A stretch of DNA of 64,000 bases, taken from Tigriopus japonicus. Its lineage: Eukaryota > Arthropoda > Copepoda > Harpacticoida > Harpacticidae. Location of the stretch: contig CM021312.1 in NCBI GenBank assembly GCA_010645155.1, forward strand, positions 1,237,745 to 1,301,744, written 5' to 3'. This document shows, one piece after another, positions 42,348 to 55,446 of this stretch (position 1 is its first letter; each line of letters opens with the position of its first letter). The notes beneath the pieces are model-generated. The model searched no databases. It was not told the DNA's origin and was given only the letters and a program-made list of their open reading frames with translations. The position numbers and the translations under genes were made by a program.

Positions 42348-42602
42348 ATGCGTCTGGGCTTCAAACATCATTTTGTTTTGATGTGGATGATCTGGGCTCA
42401 AATTGGCTTTTCTTCGCTTTTTCGACGAGCGGCGGTGGCGGCGGTTCACAGCAGACCAATAACAGGCAAGGTCGTTCGGAAAAGGTATTTTCTGAATGAT
42501 GAATCGACAAACCAAACCCAATGGAGGATTTTGGCTTCCAAACACACTATTCCATTTTGGTGGCATTCTTGGGCATTCATGTATTTTACCGTCTGGGAAT
42601 GA
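42348..42602 (+). CDS. Candidate signal-peptide ORF, possibly a first exon
   Basis: An 84-codon ORF starting MRLGFKHHFVLMWMIWAQIG, which looks like a signal peptide, followed by an Ala-Val-rich stretch and RPITGKVVRK. A TATA box at 42282-42289 precedes it. A possible splice donor AAAAG/GTATTT after 42485 would turn it into a first exon. No family is recognised, and the match of promoter to ORF could be chance. It is one of very few places in the 30-kb gap where promoter-like and coding-like signals coincide. Confidence 0.25.
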   Translation: MRLGFKHHFVLMWMIWAQIGFSSLFRRAAVAAVHSRPITGKVVRKRYFLNDESTNQTQWRILASKHTIPFWWHSWAFMYFTVWE

Positions 42603-45285
42603 GCATTCATTGAAATGGGAAGGCGAACCCAGCCAAAGAAGAAAGAAACATCATCAACTTCGTCATGTTTCTCAACCGAAAAAGAGCTCTGCCCAGCTGC
42701 ATCCTTATTTCCCGTTTAACATCACTTCAGTACAGTTCACTGTGCACCTTTTTCTGGACGAGCTTTTGTTCCGCTCGTTTCAAGCAATGCCGTGTTCTAG
42801 TTTTTTTTCTTCCATGGAGTAGAACTCCATACAATGGAGATGTTTGTATTCGGGTCACTTTTCATATCATTCAGACTCCGCATGACCTTAAAATGGATCC
42901 CGACAAAAACTTAAACCAAACTTATTATTCATGGTTTGGTAGAAATAAATCTCAACGTTTTTGGAATGAGGTAGAATGATTGAAATTGAGGGCATAAATG
43001 AAGTACTGAGAATTTCGTTTTCCAACGCCTGAAAACCGGAATTGAATTTGGATATTGAATCTACCTTTTGAAAATGAGCCGCTGATGAGCCAAAAGAATG
43101 TGGGAGACTAGAATAGGACCAATTCTTGACAATCTCATAGTGGTAGATCGTTTTCCTAATCTTTGCTCATCATGCGAGCATCATTAAGGCTTCCCAATCG
43201 GCGAGCGAGTCGTCACAGGGAAATTAGTTTGTCTTTAACAAATTGTGCCCCCTAGAAATTACGTATTCATAAGAGATTGCAGAGGCCAAAGAAGGAAAGA
43301 GACAAGCCAGGGCGAAGATGATCAGATTAGATCCCCCGACCAAGCATAATTGTTGCTCACTCGAAAAAGATTGAGGTGCAACCAACCTGAAGTACTACTC
43401 GCGAGTAAGTAAAGGTTGATTCTTTGGAGTAAGCATTAAGCGTCCTTCCGCTATTATTACCCCAGCTGGCTTAGAAGCATGCACAGCCTCTAATGCAAAC
43501 TATTCCCATGTATGGTGTTTCCTTTACTCGGTTAGCCATTGGCTTTTTGAGCATGGACACACAGAACCCATTGCTCAAGTTTAAACATTAGTCCATTTTC
43601 CCAATGCAATGGTGTCTGTCAATATTTGGCCTCCAATTGATTGGTCCACAAGCATGAGCACCACTAAACTCGTTGTCCTTGGAATCCCGTCTTTAGGTTA
43701 TGTCTTGAACTTAATTTGGTTGCTCTTGCACATGTGCCAGCTGTTGACAGCAATGGATGTTGCAGGGAAAAAGTCCTTCAACTGTATTACGCACAATGCA
43801 TGTTTGTCCCCTCACATCAACCGACAGACAATTCATGGTTGTAAATGTACTTCACATGTACGATCTCTGTGCTTTAATTTTCATTGCCCCAGATGATTTC
43901 AAGAATTCCCACTTCTGGAGAAGTTGTCCCAAATGAGTGCTACCGTGATGGGGCCCTTTGAATTCCATCTTTTTGCAGAGGTCTCTCCCTCTCCTTCTTG
44001 TTTTTTGGGATGTCGTTGATCAATTTGAACGTTCCGATCGATCGACCGATCGATCTGTCGAACATTTGAGAGGACATCGGAAATCTCGTTCCTGATTATC
44101 TATATTCAGGACTTGGCATTGGCCATGACTATAATTAGAGGGAATTCATGGTTGGATGGATATTCAGAGATCTTTCGTTGGACGCACACGTACACACGCT
44201 TACATACACATTGTACGTGGTTTTGAGGGTGCCCGAGCAGACAAGATCACATCTCTTTCAGCCTCTTGGGTCTATGGAGTCATCGTTTTGTTAGCCATAG
44301 TCACCTCATGACCCGATATGAGCGGCGTGGATAATGACTGAAATGGAAAATTAGAGCCCATTCCAAGGGGATCGACCAAGAAAAGGAGATGTGGGCAAAT
44401 AGTTCCGTTTATGGGTCGCACTAGATCCAATCTCCGTTCAATTCCAAGGCAAACTTGGCAATTCATATCTCTTTCTTCGGACTTGGACCACGCTGAATGC
44501 ATAGACCAGGTCTATCTATTGGTTCAACTTGATATTCATGGCGATCCCATTATGAGAAAACGTATATTGAGTGCTTCCAACCCCATTCGAACCTACCTTG
44601 CCCGGGATTTCGAATTCCACTCATAAGTCATGTCAGAAAGGGTACTGAAAACATTCTCGTCAAGTTTTTTTTTTCATTTCATCCTCCCACTCGTTCAAGG
44701 CCAGGAAAAAATCGCTTTTGCTTCATGTCAATCCAGAAAGAGTTCGGGGTTGAAAATTGTTTTCTCATGTTTTATTAGTCCTGAGAAAAAGAAAAGCTAA
44801 AGTTGCAGACCTTGTTGCAAAGGAAAAGTTACTCATTTTGAAATATGTTGAGCATTTTCTGACTTGTCATTCAATTAAAAGATATCAATTGGTTGGCACA
44901 AGAATTCGATCCATAAACAAAACCTTCAGAGTGCGGTTAAAAGATTCGTCGGTAAAATAGAAGTAAAATAAGAATCGTCAACTTGCTCACGAAGCTTTCC
45001 ATTGTTTTTGGTGATTCTCATCCAACTTATGCTACAACGAATTGGTTCAAAATCTTAGCCTTCGTTATAGCTGCAAGACTTGACCTGAAATTGCTTCCAT
45101 ATGGGCCTAATTTTTCTAGCTAGCCTTGTATCCAGTTATTCGATGATGCATTTCCTTCACGATAAAGGCAGCGCTAGTCGAATTCGCAAATTGAACGCGT
45201 AATGAGGATGCCGGGTGACAGGCTTGGGATATTGCTCCGCTCGAAATTGGACGATCAGCCAGCGACCGACCACTAAGTTACACTT

Positions 45286-45324
45286 AGTGAGTGAGTGAGT
45301 GAGTGAGTGAGTGAGTGAGTGAGT
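45286..45324 (+). repeat. GTGA microsatellite
   Basis: Nine to ten perfect copies of a 4-bp unit (AGTG/GAGT). Confidence 0.95.
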
Positions 45325-48300
45325 TCTGAGCATGAAATGATCTGGCGCCACAATCAAACTCGGCGCCAACTGATCTATTATCTTCGTTGCCAACTTTTTC
45401 TTTGCCGCTGGATCAGCCATTCTTTGGAGATCTCAACTATCGCTTGTGCTTCCATCATCATGGTCACGGAAAAAAGGATCCTGCCGTGTGCATTGTAGAT
45501 TTCGGAGCGAATGCGTTGCTGCCTTGACACCTTTAAGATCAAGATCACACAACCTACTAAAAATCTTATATTCTACTTCGGATCGTTCCGTTCCCTCGTC
45601 ACGGCAAAGTGCTGCCCCTTCTAATGAGATCGCGCTTGACGTGGAATAAGATATATGGAAAGTGATAATTAGTCTTACAAAGACCGAGTTCCCAATTCTT
45701 TTCATTGAACCCTTTGGGGGCCCTTGTTGAACCTATACATACGGCACAACAAATGCATTTAGGGATACACCACCGATGATGACGAGCCATTCACCGGAAA
45801 GGCGTTGAACCATAGTTGGTCCTTGGAAAGAGCATCACGAAATGCATTTCTCCTTCCTTCATTACAGAGTCTTTTTCCTACTCGGAACTTATGAACCAGC
45901 ACTGGCATCCGTTTCCTAAGAGAATAGAGTGCTTTTCTTGAATGAAAAAAAGCAAAGGCTATTTTTAATAGGACAAAAAGGTTATGAAATTAAGTTTCGA
46001 TGAAAATCGTGATATGAGAGCGAAAATGCATGTTTGCTATTGTCCGGTTTGGAACACTAAATCATTGACATTAAAATTGCCCATCTCTCTAATTCTTTGA
46101 TATTGACTCGGTAGGAAGGGAGTTTGATTAGCGATTGAAAACTTCAGTCATCGTCGAGACAATTTTAACAAATAGGCAATGTCAAGTCCAATTAGACAAC
46201 GCCGTTTGCGTCGTTCACGACAACCTTGACTCAACATGAAGGGAATTAGTCACATTGTTCCTTTGATCTTTAGTTGTCAGCCTTACTTCTCACTTTCTAA
46301 CTAATTGGAATAGAAGTTGATCTTCTGTGTTCGTTAAAAGAGTTTTTCGGTGCTTCATTGGTGCCTTACTTTGTTGAAACTTTGGGACCATCGAAGGGTC
46401 CCGTTTTCAAGACCTTTTTTTTTGTCAACTCGGGCAAGAGCGCTTCAAGTTTTGTGGAATTTTCATTATCCTGAAGGGCATTATTCTATGTTTGTATTTT
46501 TGATCCTTCGACCATCGTTGAATCATTCTTGGGTTGTAAAGATCTTGAAAAAGGACGCAAAGTTAGTAACAGAACGCTTATTTTACTCTCAAACGTCTTG
46601 AGTTGCCATCGTTTCGTCCGAGCGGCCTTTTTGAGCATTAGAGTAGTCGGGAAAGTTGATATATGGTTTTGAGAACTTTTTTGCATCACTCCCTTTCAGT
46701 CGCAGATCCCTTTAAGAATCAAGCGACGTGTCAGCTTACAGACATATTCAGTGTGCCTTTGCGCACCAAGGCACTCATTTGGATAGATAGATAGGCCTTG
46801 CCTGCTCTCTTTGATGGACAAGCAGGTGAAGTGTTGCGGAAGTCACGAAAGATCGGCGCATAAGCCATAAATTTCACTTCGATGAATTCAACCCTTTCGA
46901 TTGAATTCCCTTTGAATGTTCTTTGGATGAAGACCCTTTCGATTGACAATTTTTAGGTCCACTTCACTCATATAGTTTTGCCCCGCTCAATTTGATAAAA
47001 TGATTGTTGCTTCCATTGCTTGGGTCGTATAGACTCCCCTGTTTGCATCAAACACGTTCCATGGATTTTGGTGCTCTAGCATTATTTTTTGGTCCAAGTT
47101 CCGTGCCTCAACAATGTTGTTGCCGACCCCGGTAAAGCAATATTTCGGAGAAGGCTGATTTTCTTTGCTAAAACGCAAATGTGTTTAGAGATTTCCCTCT
47201 TTGGTACCAAATAAATGGTATAGAAAGGTTCTTCACTGGTAAAGCCATTTGGCAAAAGGTCACATGTTAACGCCGATAAAAGAAAATTTATTGTATACCA
47301 GCATGAAATGAGATTGATGATCCTCAAACGTCCTCTCAGGTCATTATTTGTGTTTCATGTATTCAGTTCCTGGGCTAAAAGCATACTCAAGGCTTGTGAA
47401 TTGGGCTTGATTTTGTCTCATTTTCTCAATTTTCTTCGATGTAAATGATCATTTGATGCGAACCCACGGCAAATGCCGCACTTTCAAAATGTCGGTTCAA
47501 ATGCTTCTTTTCCTTCTCAAATTCTAAAATTCCCTTCAAGACTTCATTAGAATCCAAATATACGAACGATGATGTTTGAAAACGGAAACCCTTTTAGGCA
47601 GTTGCTCAAAACTCTTTGCTTCGAAATAATCATCTAGAATAAGGTCATTGGGATTTCTCTTCTTAAGTACTAAAATGCAAAACAATGAGTGAAGATAAAA
47701 TTACTTGCTACGTCATTGTCCCATAGACCCAAGTTAACTTGTATCTCTAAGATAGAACCTAGAATTTTGTCCATGATTTATGTGAACTTTATATGATGAC
47801 TCTAGTGGAGGCTGATTTTGGACAATCCGGTAGAGCTTTTCCCTGTCTTGAAGTGAACCGAACTTTAAGTGACATGTCGAAAATTGGTTGCCCGCTCACT
47901 CGCCTCCATCTCAATTCAAGGTTGTTTGGACCAAGGTTAAAGGGCATTTTCCATAGCCGGATAACAAGATGCTGGTTGCATGGTGATACCTCATCTGATC
48001 ACGGTAATTAGTGAGGGAGTAGTGTTTCTTGATCAATGATCGCCCGCCTATGGTCTGGCACTGATGTTGGAATATAAACCAATTCAAAATCAAGGGGCGG
48101 ACAATCAAGGGTCCCACCAAAAATTTGACCCGGTTTACGCACAGCCGGATGTCAAAATTGCGAAATTCTTGAGCTGAGGCTTGACCCCGCGTTGTCAGAC
48201 CCCCATAGTTAAAGTGCCTCTAGCTTGAATGTGTGTATGTGTACAGAGTAGTGTCTTGACTTTCATCTTTTTGGCGCCATTCATCTACCTACGTGTTCAC

Positions 48301-50931
48301 GAACGACTTGCTCTCTTTGGCTTTGTGTGTGGCTGTGTGGTTTGAGTGAGCGCGTTTCAACCATTTGTAGATCAGGCAATCGGATTACTACCTACCACTA
48401 CTACCACCGTGACTACGACTACTACTGTTCTCGGTTTTTAGGAATGTAAACACGACATTGTGACAGGCAAATTGCTGCATCATTATTTGTTCGAAGAAAG
48501 ACCATTATCGTGGTTCACTCTCTCGAGTTAGCTTCATAAATTGACGAAGCATGTTTAACGAATGGACTCGATGATATCGATCGAACGAACGAACAACCGA
48601 GAGAAAGAGGTCCCAGACATGGATGGCCAAGAAGTGAATTTCTGACAGGACGGCCAAGAAAAACGTTTGGGGCCCAAAATAGCAATTACTTTTGTCCAGT
48701 CATGATGACGAATTTGATATTTATCTCAGCTCTGGGTTTCCTCAGCATTGTAATATATACATGGCATAGCAGAGTGAAGTCCCTTGAATTTGGGTGGGGC
48801 AGAGTCCAACAGAGATCAAAATGGGCTTGGTGGAGTCCACATGCAGGATCTCCTCAACATCATCAACAATAACAACAATTGCTCCTTTTTCGCTTTCCTG
48901 TGTAATGGGCGCCTCTCCTTTCAAAGTTCAAAGATGACGAGTGAGTGTTCGGCTCAAGAAATTGTCCTCCCACACATTTTAAGACCAAGACCGGCATTGA
49001 ACGAGCACGTTGTGGTTGTCGTCATGATCACTTTGGCCTGACCAAATCCATTCAACACTTTAGGCTCCACTCAAAAGAGGGCAAATTCTGATAAGCCATA
49101 AAAAGGAGCTTCCCTTTCTCCCTCTTAGAGTGCCAAACTCAAAGAGCAATTTGTGAATTTCAAGCTCCGATGCCAAAATAGAGATCGATGAGATGGGAGC
49201 AAAAAGATTGCAAAACAGAGCGATTCCTCTGGAGGCGTCAGGCTGGATGGAAGAACGGGATTGGGTTCAACGGCAAGTTCAATGCGCGATGAATGTATTA
49301 TTCTCTTTTGCTAAACTGAGACACTTTCAGTACCCCATCTAGATACAAAACGGTTAAAAATTCAGTACATACCAACAGTAGAGCAGGAGATTTTTTGATT
49401 CAAATATTATTTTGATCCTTCTCCTTTTTCGGACTTGCAGACTTGCTTGCTCATGCCTTACCATTTTCAAGCTCAATTGCGAACCTCTAAATTCACTAAC
49501 ATGAAAAGAAATTTCATCCTTGAACAATTTCTCTCTGGTTTTTTTTGCCCACTGAATATGATTGAAGAAGGCTCTCTCTCTTCCAAAAAAAAAAGAAATA
49601 ACTGGTTTCAAGATGTTGTCGAATATGTTCATATCAATGACATTGGACACACCGTTTCCGCTTTAAAGATCATTGGCACCCTAGACCATTCTTAATCACA
49701 CAAGATCACTCACTTGTGAGTATTTTGAATCCATGCATACGTTTTTAATCATTGATTGATCCAGTTTCAAGGTGAAATTCTCCTAACGACAAAAAATGTG
49801 TTCGAGATGTACTCCGTGGACAAAACTTATCTTGAAGGATGTTAACTTGGGAGCAGATGTCACTTGACTCTCATGGTTTGGTTTGGTGTAGTTTTGAAGG
49901 CGGGATCGAAGCTGAATTTCGGCTTGGATGTTAATTGACTGCATTACCACGAGTCTAAAAAAACTCCCAAATCAATCTTCCTTGGCCAAGGTCTTCACCG
50001 GGCATTTTGAACTTGCAAATCCGTTCACGATGTACCTACCCTCTTGTCAGCAAATCTAAATCTACTACGTTTGCCAAAAAGATTGGCAAGGTCAATGGTG
50101 CCTTATGGGTGGTTTACTTCCTTCGCTCGTTGGCCAGCAGCGATGAAGTTGTTTTCTTTCCATTGTTCAGCGATCGCCTAACGGATCATTGGAATTCCAT
50201 TATCCCACATGGTGGCAGACGCTATTATCTTCCAAGATTTCATTTCCATTACCATTGGAGAACAACTATTCCAATGCCCCACTGGCACAATTGGGGTTTC
50301 CTCTCTCATTTAGCTCCCAATAATAACGTTTAATGACGGCGGAACCTTGAGACAAAAGAGCTTGAAATCGAATGCAAATATCTCACAGTAGTAGGGTCCA
50401 TAGCCATTTCATAACAAAATTCTAAAGGATAACTACGTTAGTGAAAGAGAAAAAGGTGTACATGTAAAATTTCTCTCACATGCCAAGACAAAAGGTCCGA
50501 TACTTTTGGCCAGGTACATAGATCTCCCTACGACGATTTTGGGAAGTGCAAATCGCGTTGACGGGATGCTCTGTGGCAAGATCCGTCAAAGACAGGATAG
50601 ACAAATTGACACAATCAATAATGCTCAGCCACACCGGCGGTCGTCACTCTCACGTTGGCAAGGTCCCTAAAATCTTGATATCGACGGATGATAAATTAAT
50701 TTGATTGATCCAAGCCATTAGTCTGTCAATGGTTACATGACCTCTCTCCATCTCCGGCGAGTTCTGAACATATTGGGTACTATTATCTTCTTAGAGTGAA
50801 GCATCTATCGATGACTTTGTTTGGGAAGGCTCATTCTCACTTGCCCTTTCCACACCATGTTCTCGTAATGGGCAAAAACCGTTGTCAAAGATTCACTTCA
50901 TTTAACGAGTTCTCCCCGTGTTTCTTTTCAG

Positions 50932-53900
50932 GTATTGCTCGTCATTGGGTGTATAGGCCTTGCTCAGGCCAAACCAAGCCCTCAAGATACGTATGGTTCA
51001 CCTCAAGCCAATGCGGTCGACACCTACGGCTCGCCCAAGGGACCCACTTGCCGAAGTGAGGTGACTGCCAACCCATTGCCCGGAGCTCAGTGCAATGCCA
51101 ATGCTCCCAATTGTCAGGATCAATGCTCCACTACATACGAACAAAAGTGCGAGACCAAGTACGACAACCAGTGCCAAACCATCAACGAGCAAAAGTGTGA
51201 AACTGGTTACGAGAACAAATGTGAAACGGTCTATCAATCAGAATGCAAGTAAGTTGAAATACAAAAATATCTACCAATTGTCTTGACGCATGACCAAGCA
51301 GAACTTTCGTCGGGAACAAACGGAAGATGCATTTGGCAATATGTAATGCTATGTACAGTATAGTACCAATGAATATGGGTGGTTGACAGCAGTTTGGTGA
51401 GTCCTATGAAAACCGTGGGAATTTGGTTCCTTTGCTTTCACTTTCGATATCTCTTTCAATCCTACCATTCCATTCAAATCTGTTCTTTGCTTTTAGAACT
51501 GAATACGATGACCAATGCAGCACAGTTTATGATCAGGTAAGTCCAACATCACAGTATCCACTTTCGTCAAAGTGCCAGGATGCATTCGCCGACGAGTGCA
51601 GGTTGAAATATTTGCTCGACCCCTGCTAATGAGATTTCCTTTTGTCCTTAGAAATGTGAGACCACTTACGAGACCACCTATGACAACCAATGTGAAACTG
51701 TGTATGAAAGCCAATGCGAGACTGTCTACGAGGACAAGTGCGAGACTCGTTATGAGGACAAGTGCAACACCGTCTACGATACACAATGCGAAACACAGTA
51801 CGAGGAACAATGTCATCAAGTTACTGAGCAGGAATGCCACACGGAACAGGATCAAAAGTGCGACACTTCCTATGAGCAGAAATGCGAGACCACTTATGAG
51901 ACCACCTATGAACAGCAATGCCATACCGAATACGATCAAGTAAGCCTTTGACAATGAGTAAACATTATTCAACGATTGGCGTGGCTGGGCAGCCATGGAC
52001 GAGGGTTTCCTGAAAGGCAAAACCATGACTGAATCGCCTCGTTCGTTCGTTCTTTGGCCAGCTGTGATGTTTCTTGAATAACCGTATGCATTTCTGTTCA
52101 CTCATTGCAGCAATGTGAGACCAAGTATGACACCATCTACGATCAAAAATGTGAAACTGTTTATGAAACCTTCTACGACGAGGTAAGTTTCAAACACCAG
52201 AATTCCACACTGAACGGGACTTAGGTAGAGTTCAGATTCAGTCGCTAACAAACAAGGACCGAAGTTCTCAAAATACCAAATAACGCACTCAATCTACTTA
52301 ATAATCTTCTTTATTTTTCCACGAGTGATTTTGCGTTTGACTTGATAATTGCCTTGGTGATTCACTTTTTTTCCTTTTTTCCACAGCAATGTTCCACTGT
52401 TTACGACACTGTCAATGAGCAGAAGTGTGAGACGAAGTACGACACGGTGTATGAGGAGCAATGTGCCACCGTTTACGATACCGTTCAAGAACAGAAATGC
52501 GAGACCAAGTACGATACCACCTACGATCAGAAGTGCGAGACCAAATATGTCACTGAGTACGAAGAGAAGTGTCAAACTAATTACGTGAGTAATTTTGCGA
52601 TTAACTTGCCATTATGCAAATGGCCAAGAGATTCGAGTCATGAACTATCCACTTGAGTGAGTTACACTCCTTGACCTCTTGGTTAACTCTTGGACCTTTG
52701 ACCGAGTCATTTGCTGGAGCTCGATGAAGAATTGATTAAGAAGATGATGAACTGACAACCAAATACCTAAAATGAGAATTACAAGATTCATGTACCTACA
52801 ATTTTGATCAAACTTAGGTCGATGAGTGCAACACTGCTTACGAGGATAAATGTGAGACTCAATATGAGACCACCTACGAAGAGCAATGCCACACCGAATA
52901 TGATACCCAATGTCAAACCGTCTACGATACCCACGTAAGTAAAACAACCTCATCAAAGCTTATTGTTAAGCTGGATAGTAGCGTCAAATTAAATGGTGGA
53001 TTTCAGATGGACCAGAAGTGTGAAACCAAGTACGAATCCCAATGCGAAACCAAGTATGAGACCCAATACGACCAACAATGCCGGACTGAATACCGAACAG
53101 AGTACGATACCGTTTACGAGGTGAGTCTATAATCACATAATCAAATCGTCAAAACTGAAGGATGATTTGGCTTTTTTGAAGAACAAGAATGGATGTCATT
53201 TTGCTTACTGGTGGACTTTTCGAAATTGTACGAAATTGTATGTACTTTAGTGATTTTTTGCCATAGTAAATTCATGCCAAAAAGAAAAGCGAACGATGTG
53301 CATACGTGACTCTAATCCCTGATACATCCCAATTTCACTTTGACCCCTTAGGAGCAATGTCAAACCAAGTATGACCAGAAATGCGAATCCAAGTATGAAA
53401 CCCAATACGAGACCCAATACGAGCAATCATGCCAACAAGTTCCTGAAAAAGAGTGCTCGACAACTTATGAACAAGTTTGCCAACTGCAATACGAGACCGA
53501 ATACGAGGAAGTGTGCGAAGAAGCCCAAGATGAATATGGCGCTCCCAAGGCTCCCGCCGTTGGAAACACTGACTCCTACGGCAGTCCTCAAGCCCAATCG
53601 ATTGATAGCTATGGATCTCCTCAAGCCAATGAGGTGGACGGTTATGGAGCCCCCAAAGGACCCGTGTGCAAGCAAGTGCCCAAGCAGGTTGAGAAGCAGA
53701 ACTGCAACAATGTCCCTCGAGAAGTTTGCAAGGATGTCTACCGCAATGAGTGCAACCAAATTGCCAAGCAAGTGCCGAAGCAGGTGCCCAAGGAGGTTTG
53801 CAGTCAAGTAGCCCGAGAGGAGTGCAACAAGGTGCCTCGCCAAGTGCCTCGTCAAGTTCCCGAGCAGAAGTGTGAGCAAGTTTCCAAGCAGGTTCCCAAG

Positions 53901-54914
53901 CAAGAATGTAAGCAAGTGGAGAAACAAGAGTGCTTCGATGTACCTCGACAGGTCCCCCGAGAAGACTGCAAGCAAGTGCCTCGACAAGCTTGCGAAAACA
54001 TTCCCAAACAACAGGAGAACGAGGTTTGCACCCAAGTACCACGACAAAACTGCGTCAAGGTTCCCCAACAGAGCTGCCAGAACGTTCCCAAACAGGTAGC
54101 CAAACAAGAATGTAATCAGATCCCCCGTCAAGTTCCCAAACAAGAATGCTACAACGTCCCCAAGCAAGTGCCTCGTGAAGAGTGCAATCAAGTACCCCGA
54201 CAAGTGGAGAGTCAGAACTGCTACAACGTCCCCCGACAAGTGCCCCGACAAGAGTGCCAGAATGTGCCTCGTCAAGAAGCTAGCGAAAAATGTGGCCAAG
54301 TTCCTCGCCAAGTGAGCCGACAAGAATGCAAACAAGTGCCGCGAGAGGAATGCACCAACGTGCCCAAGCAAGTGGAAAGTCAAGATTGTAAGCAAATTCC
54401 TCGTGAGAACTGTTACAACGTCCCGAGACAGGTTTGCAACCCGACTTACCGCCAAGAATGCCAGAAGGTGCCCAAGGAAAGCTGCAAACAGGTGCCGCGT
54501 CAAGAGTGCAACCAAGTGGAGCGACAAGAATGCAACAAGATTCCCCGGGAGAGCTGCAAACAAGTCCCACGTCAATCTTGCCAAAAGGTTCCCAAACAAG
54601 AGGCCAAGCAAGAATGCAAACAAGTGCCGCGCCAAGAATGCCAGAAGGTCCCTCGTCAAGCTTGCACCCAGGTGCCCAGTCAACAATGTGACCAGGTGCC
54701 CAAGCAGAATTGTTATAATGTCCCAAGAGAGCAATGCGAGCAAGTCACTCGCCAAGAGTGCAACCAAGTGCCCCGTCAACAATGCACTCAACAGTGCACC
54801 AACACCTACACTTGTCAAATCTGTGAACAGACTGATTCCTATGGCTCTCCTCAATCTAGTCCCGTCCAGTCTTCGTACAGTTCCCCGGAGCAGCCGTCGT
54901 ACTCCGGCAAATAG
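50932..54914 (+). CDS. Secreted modular cysteine-rich repeat protein (first coding exon not located)
   Basis: Function unknown; probably secreted and heavily disulfide-bonded, for example in cuticle, egg coat or another extracellular matrix. Exons: 50932-51248, 51497-51536, 51652-51939, 52111-52182, 52387-52584, 52818-52934, 53007-53120 and 53352-54914 (TAG), all GT-AG and in frame (902 residues visible). The first exon opens with VLLVIGCIGLAQA, a signal-peptide core, after a clear acceptor (TTTTCAG), so the initiator Met lies in an upstream exon. Residues about 19-40 hold two YGSP motifs, then about 340 residues of Cys-(E/Q)-T-x-Y-(E/D)-x-x-Cys repeats. A second YG(S/A)P block near 53530-53670 precedes about 370 residues of Cys-x-x-V-P-R-Q-x repeats, and a final YGSP tail ends the protein. 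Internal exons 3-7 of this list all start and end in phase 0. YGSP/YGAP recalls resilin-type elastic motifs; that is only a resemblance. Confidence 0.85.
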
Positions 54915-55405
54915 GAATATGACTCAAGGGATGACAGTGCATACTCTCCTAATCAGTTCCCCTTTTCATTTCCTCGTATGCAACAACAACAAAAATAATC
55001 ATAAACACCCCCTTACCCTGCTGCCATACAAGAAACCACTTCTCCAATGTTCTAATGTCAGCTAGCCTGAACGAAAGAGAACAAAGGCATCGCCTTTATC
55101 ATTATCATGACCCCCAATCCTTTTTTTCTCGTCCTGATATGCCCCCCAACTTTGGATTGCCCTTTCATTCAGTCAAGGATTTTAGTCTAGTCATCATTGC
55201 AGTAGTTGCCCCAAATGAAGACCGATCCCTTACAAGACGGCGATCAGCTCCTAATGTGACTAAGAGTAAGAGAGGGTTTTACTCTTTCCTTCGCCCGTTG
55301 CCCCTAAAGCTTCAGGTGACCTGTTAATCTCATTTGGAACGCCATTGTCATCTGACACATACGTCTTCATACGATATTGCAAGCGATCATGCTAGTCATC
55401 ATGCG

Positions 55406-55446
55406 TCATCATCATCATCATCATCGTCGTCGTCGTCGTCTTCGTC
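55406..55446 (+). repeat. ATC/GTC trinucleotide repeat
   Basis: A run of ATC units changing to GTC units, in the probable 3' UTR of the cysteine-rich gene. Confidence 0.9.

Larger units (their letters stand above)
21001..50931. other. About 30 kb with no gene I can support
   Basis: ORFs here are short, overlap on both strands and carry no family motif; the longest are 36195-36647 (150 codons), 21293-21730 (145) and 27775-27380 on the minus strand (131). Simple repeats are scattered: CAA/CAG/CAC runs near 23270-23300, CT at 27851-27890, CA near 35813-35840, GAGAA at 38870-38896, a GATC-rich palindrome near 44034-44058 and a 4-bp array at 45286-45324. No tRNA, rRNA or known microRNA was recognised. 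It may be a large regulatory region, or the first intron of the cysteine-rich gene that follows, whose start exon is missing. Confidence 0.6.

Noticed and set aside
44030..44062. GATC/GATCGATC palindrome as a regulatory site
   Set aside because: Short and simple in sequence; no recognised binding motif or partner.
45157..45420. Minus-strand ORF with Thr-His-Ser-Leu repeats
   Set aside because: The repeat part is the translated 4-bp microsatellite; the first 30 residues match nothing I know.
53335..54042. 235-codon minus-strand ORF
   Set aside because: Same cause; overlaps the last exon of the cysteine-rich gene and has no independent support.
53427..54854. 475-codon ORF on the minus strand, Leu/Ala-rich and resembling a membrane protein
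   Set aside because: It is the antisense shadow of the VPRQ/Cys repeats: repetitive plus-strand codons keep the opposite frame open. The plus strand has the splice-consistent, Cys-periodic protein.
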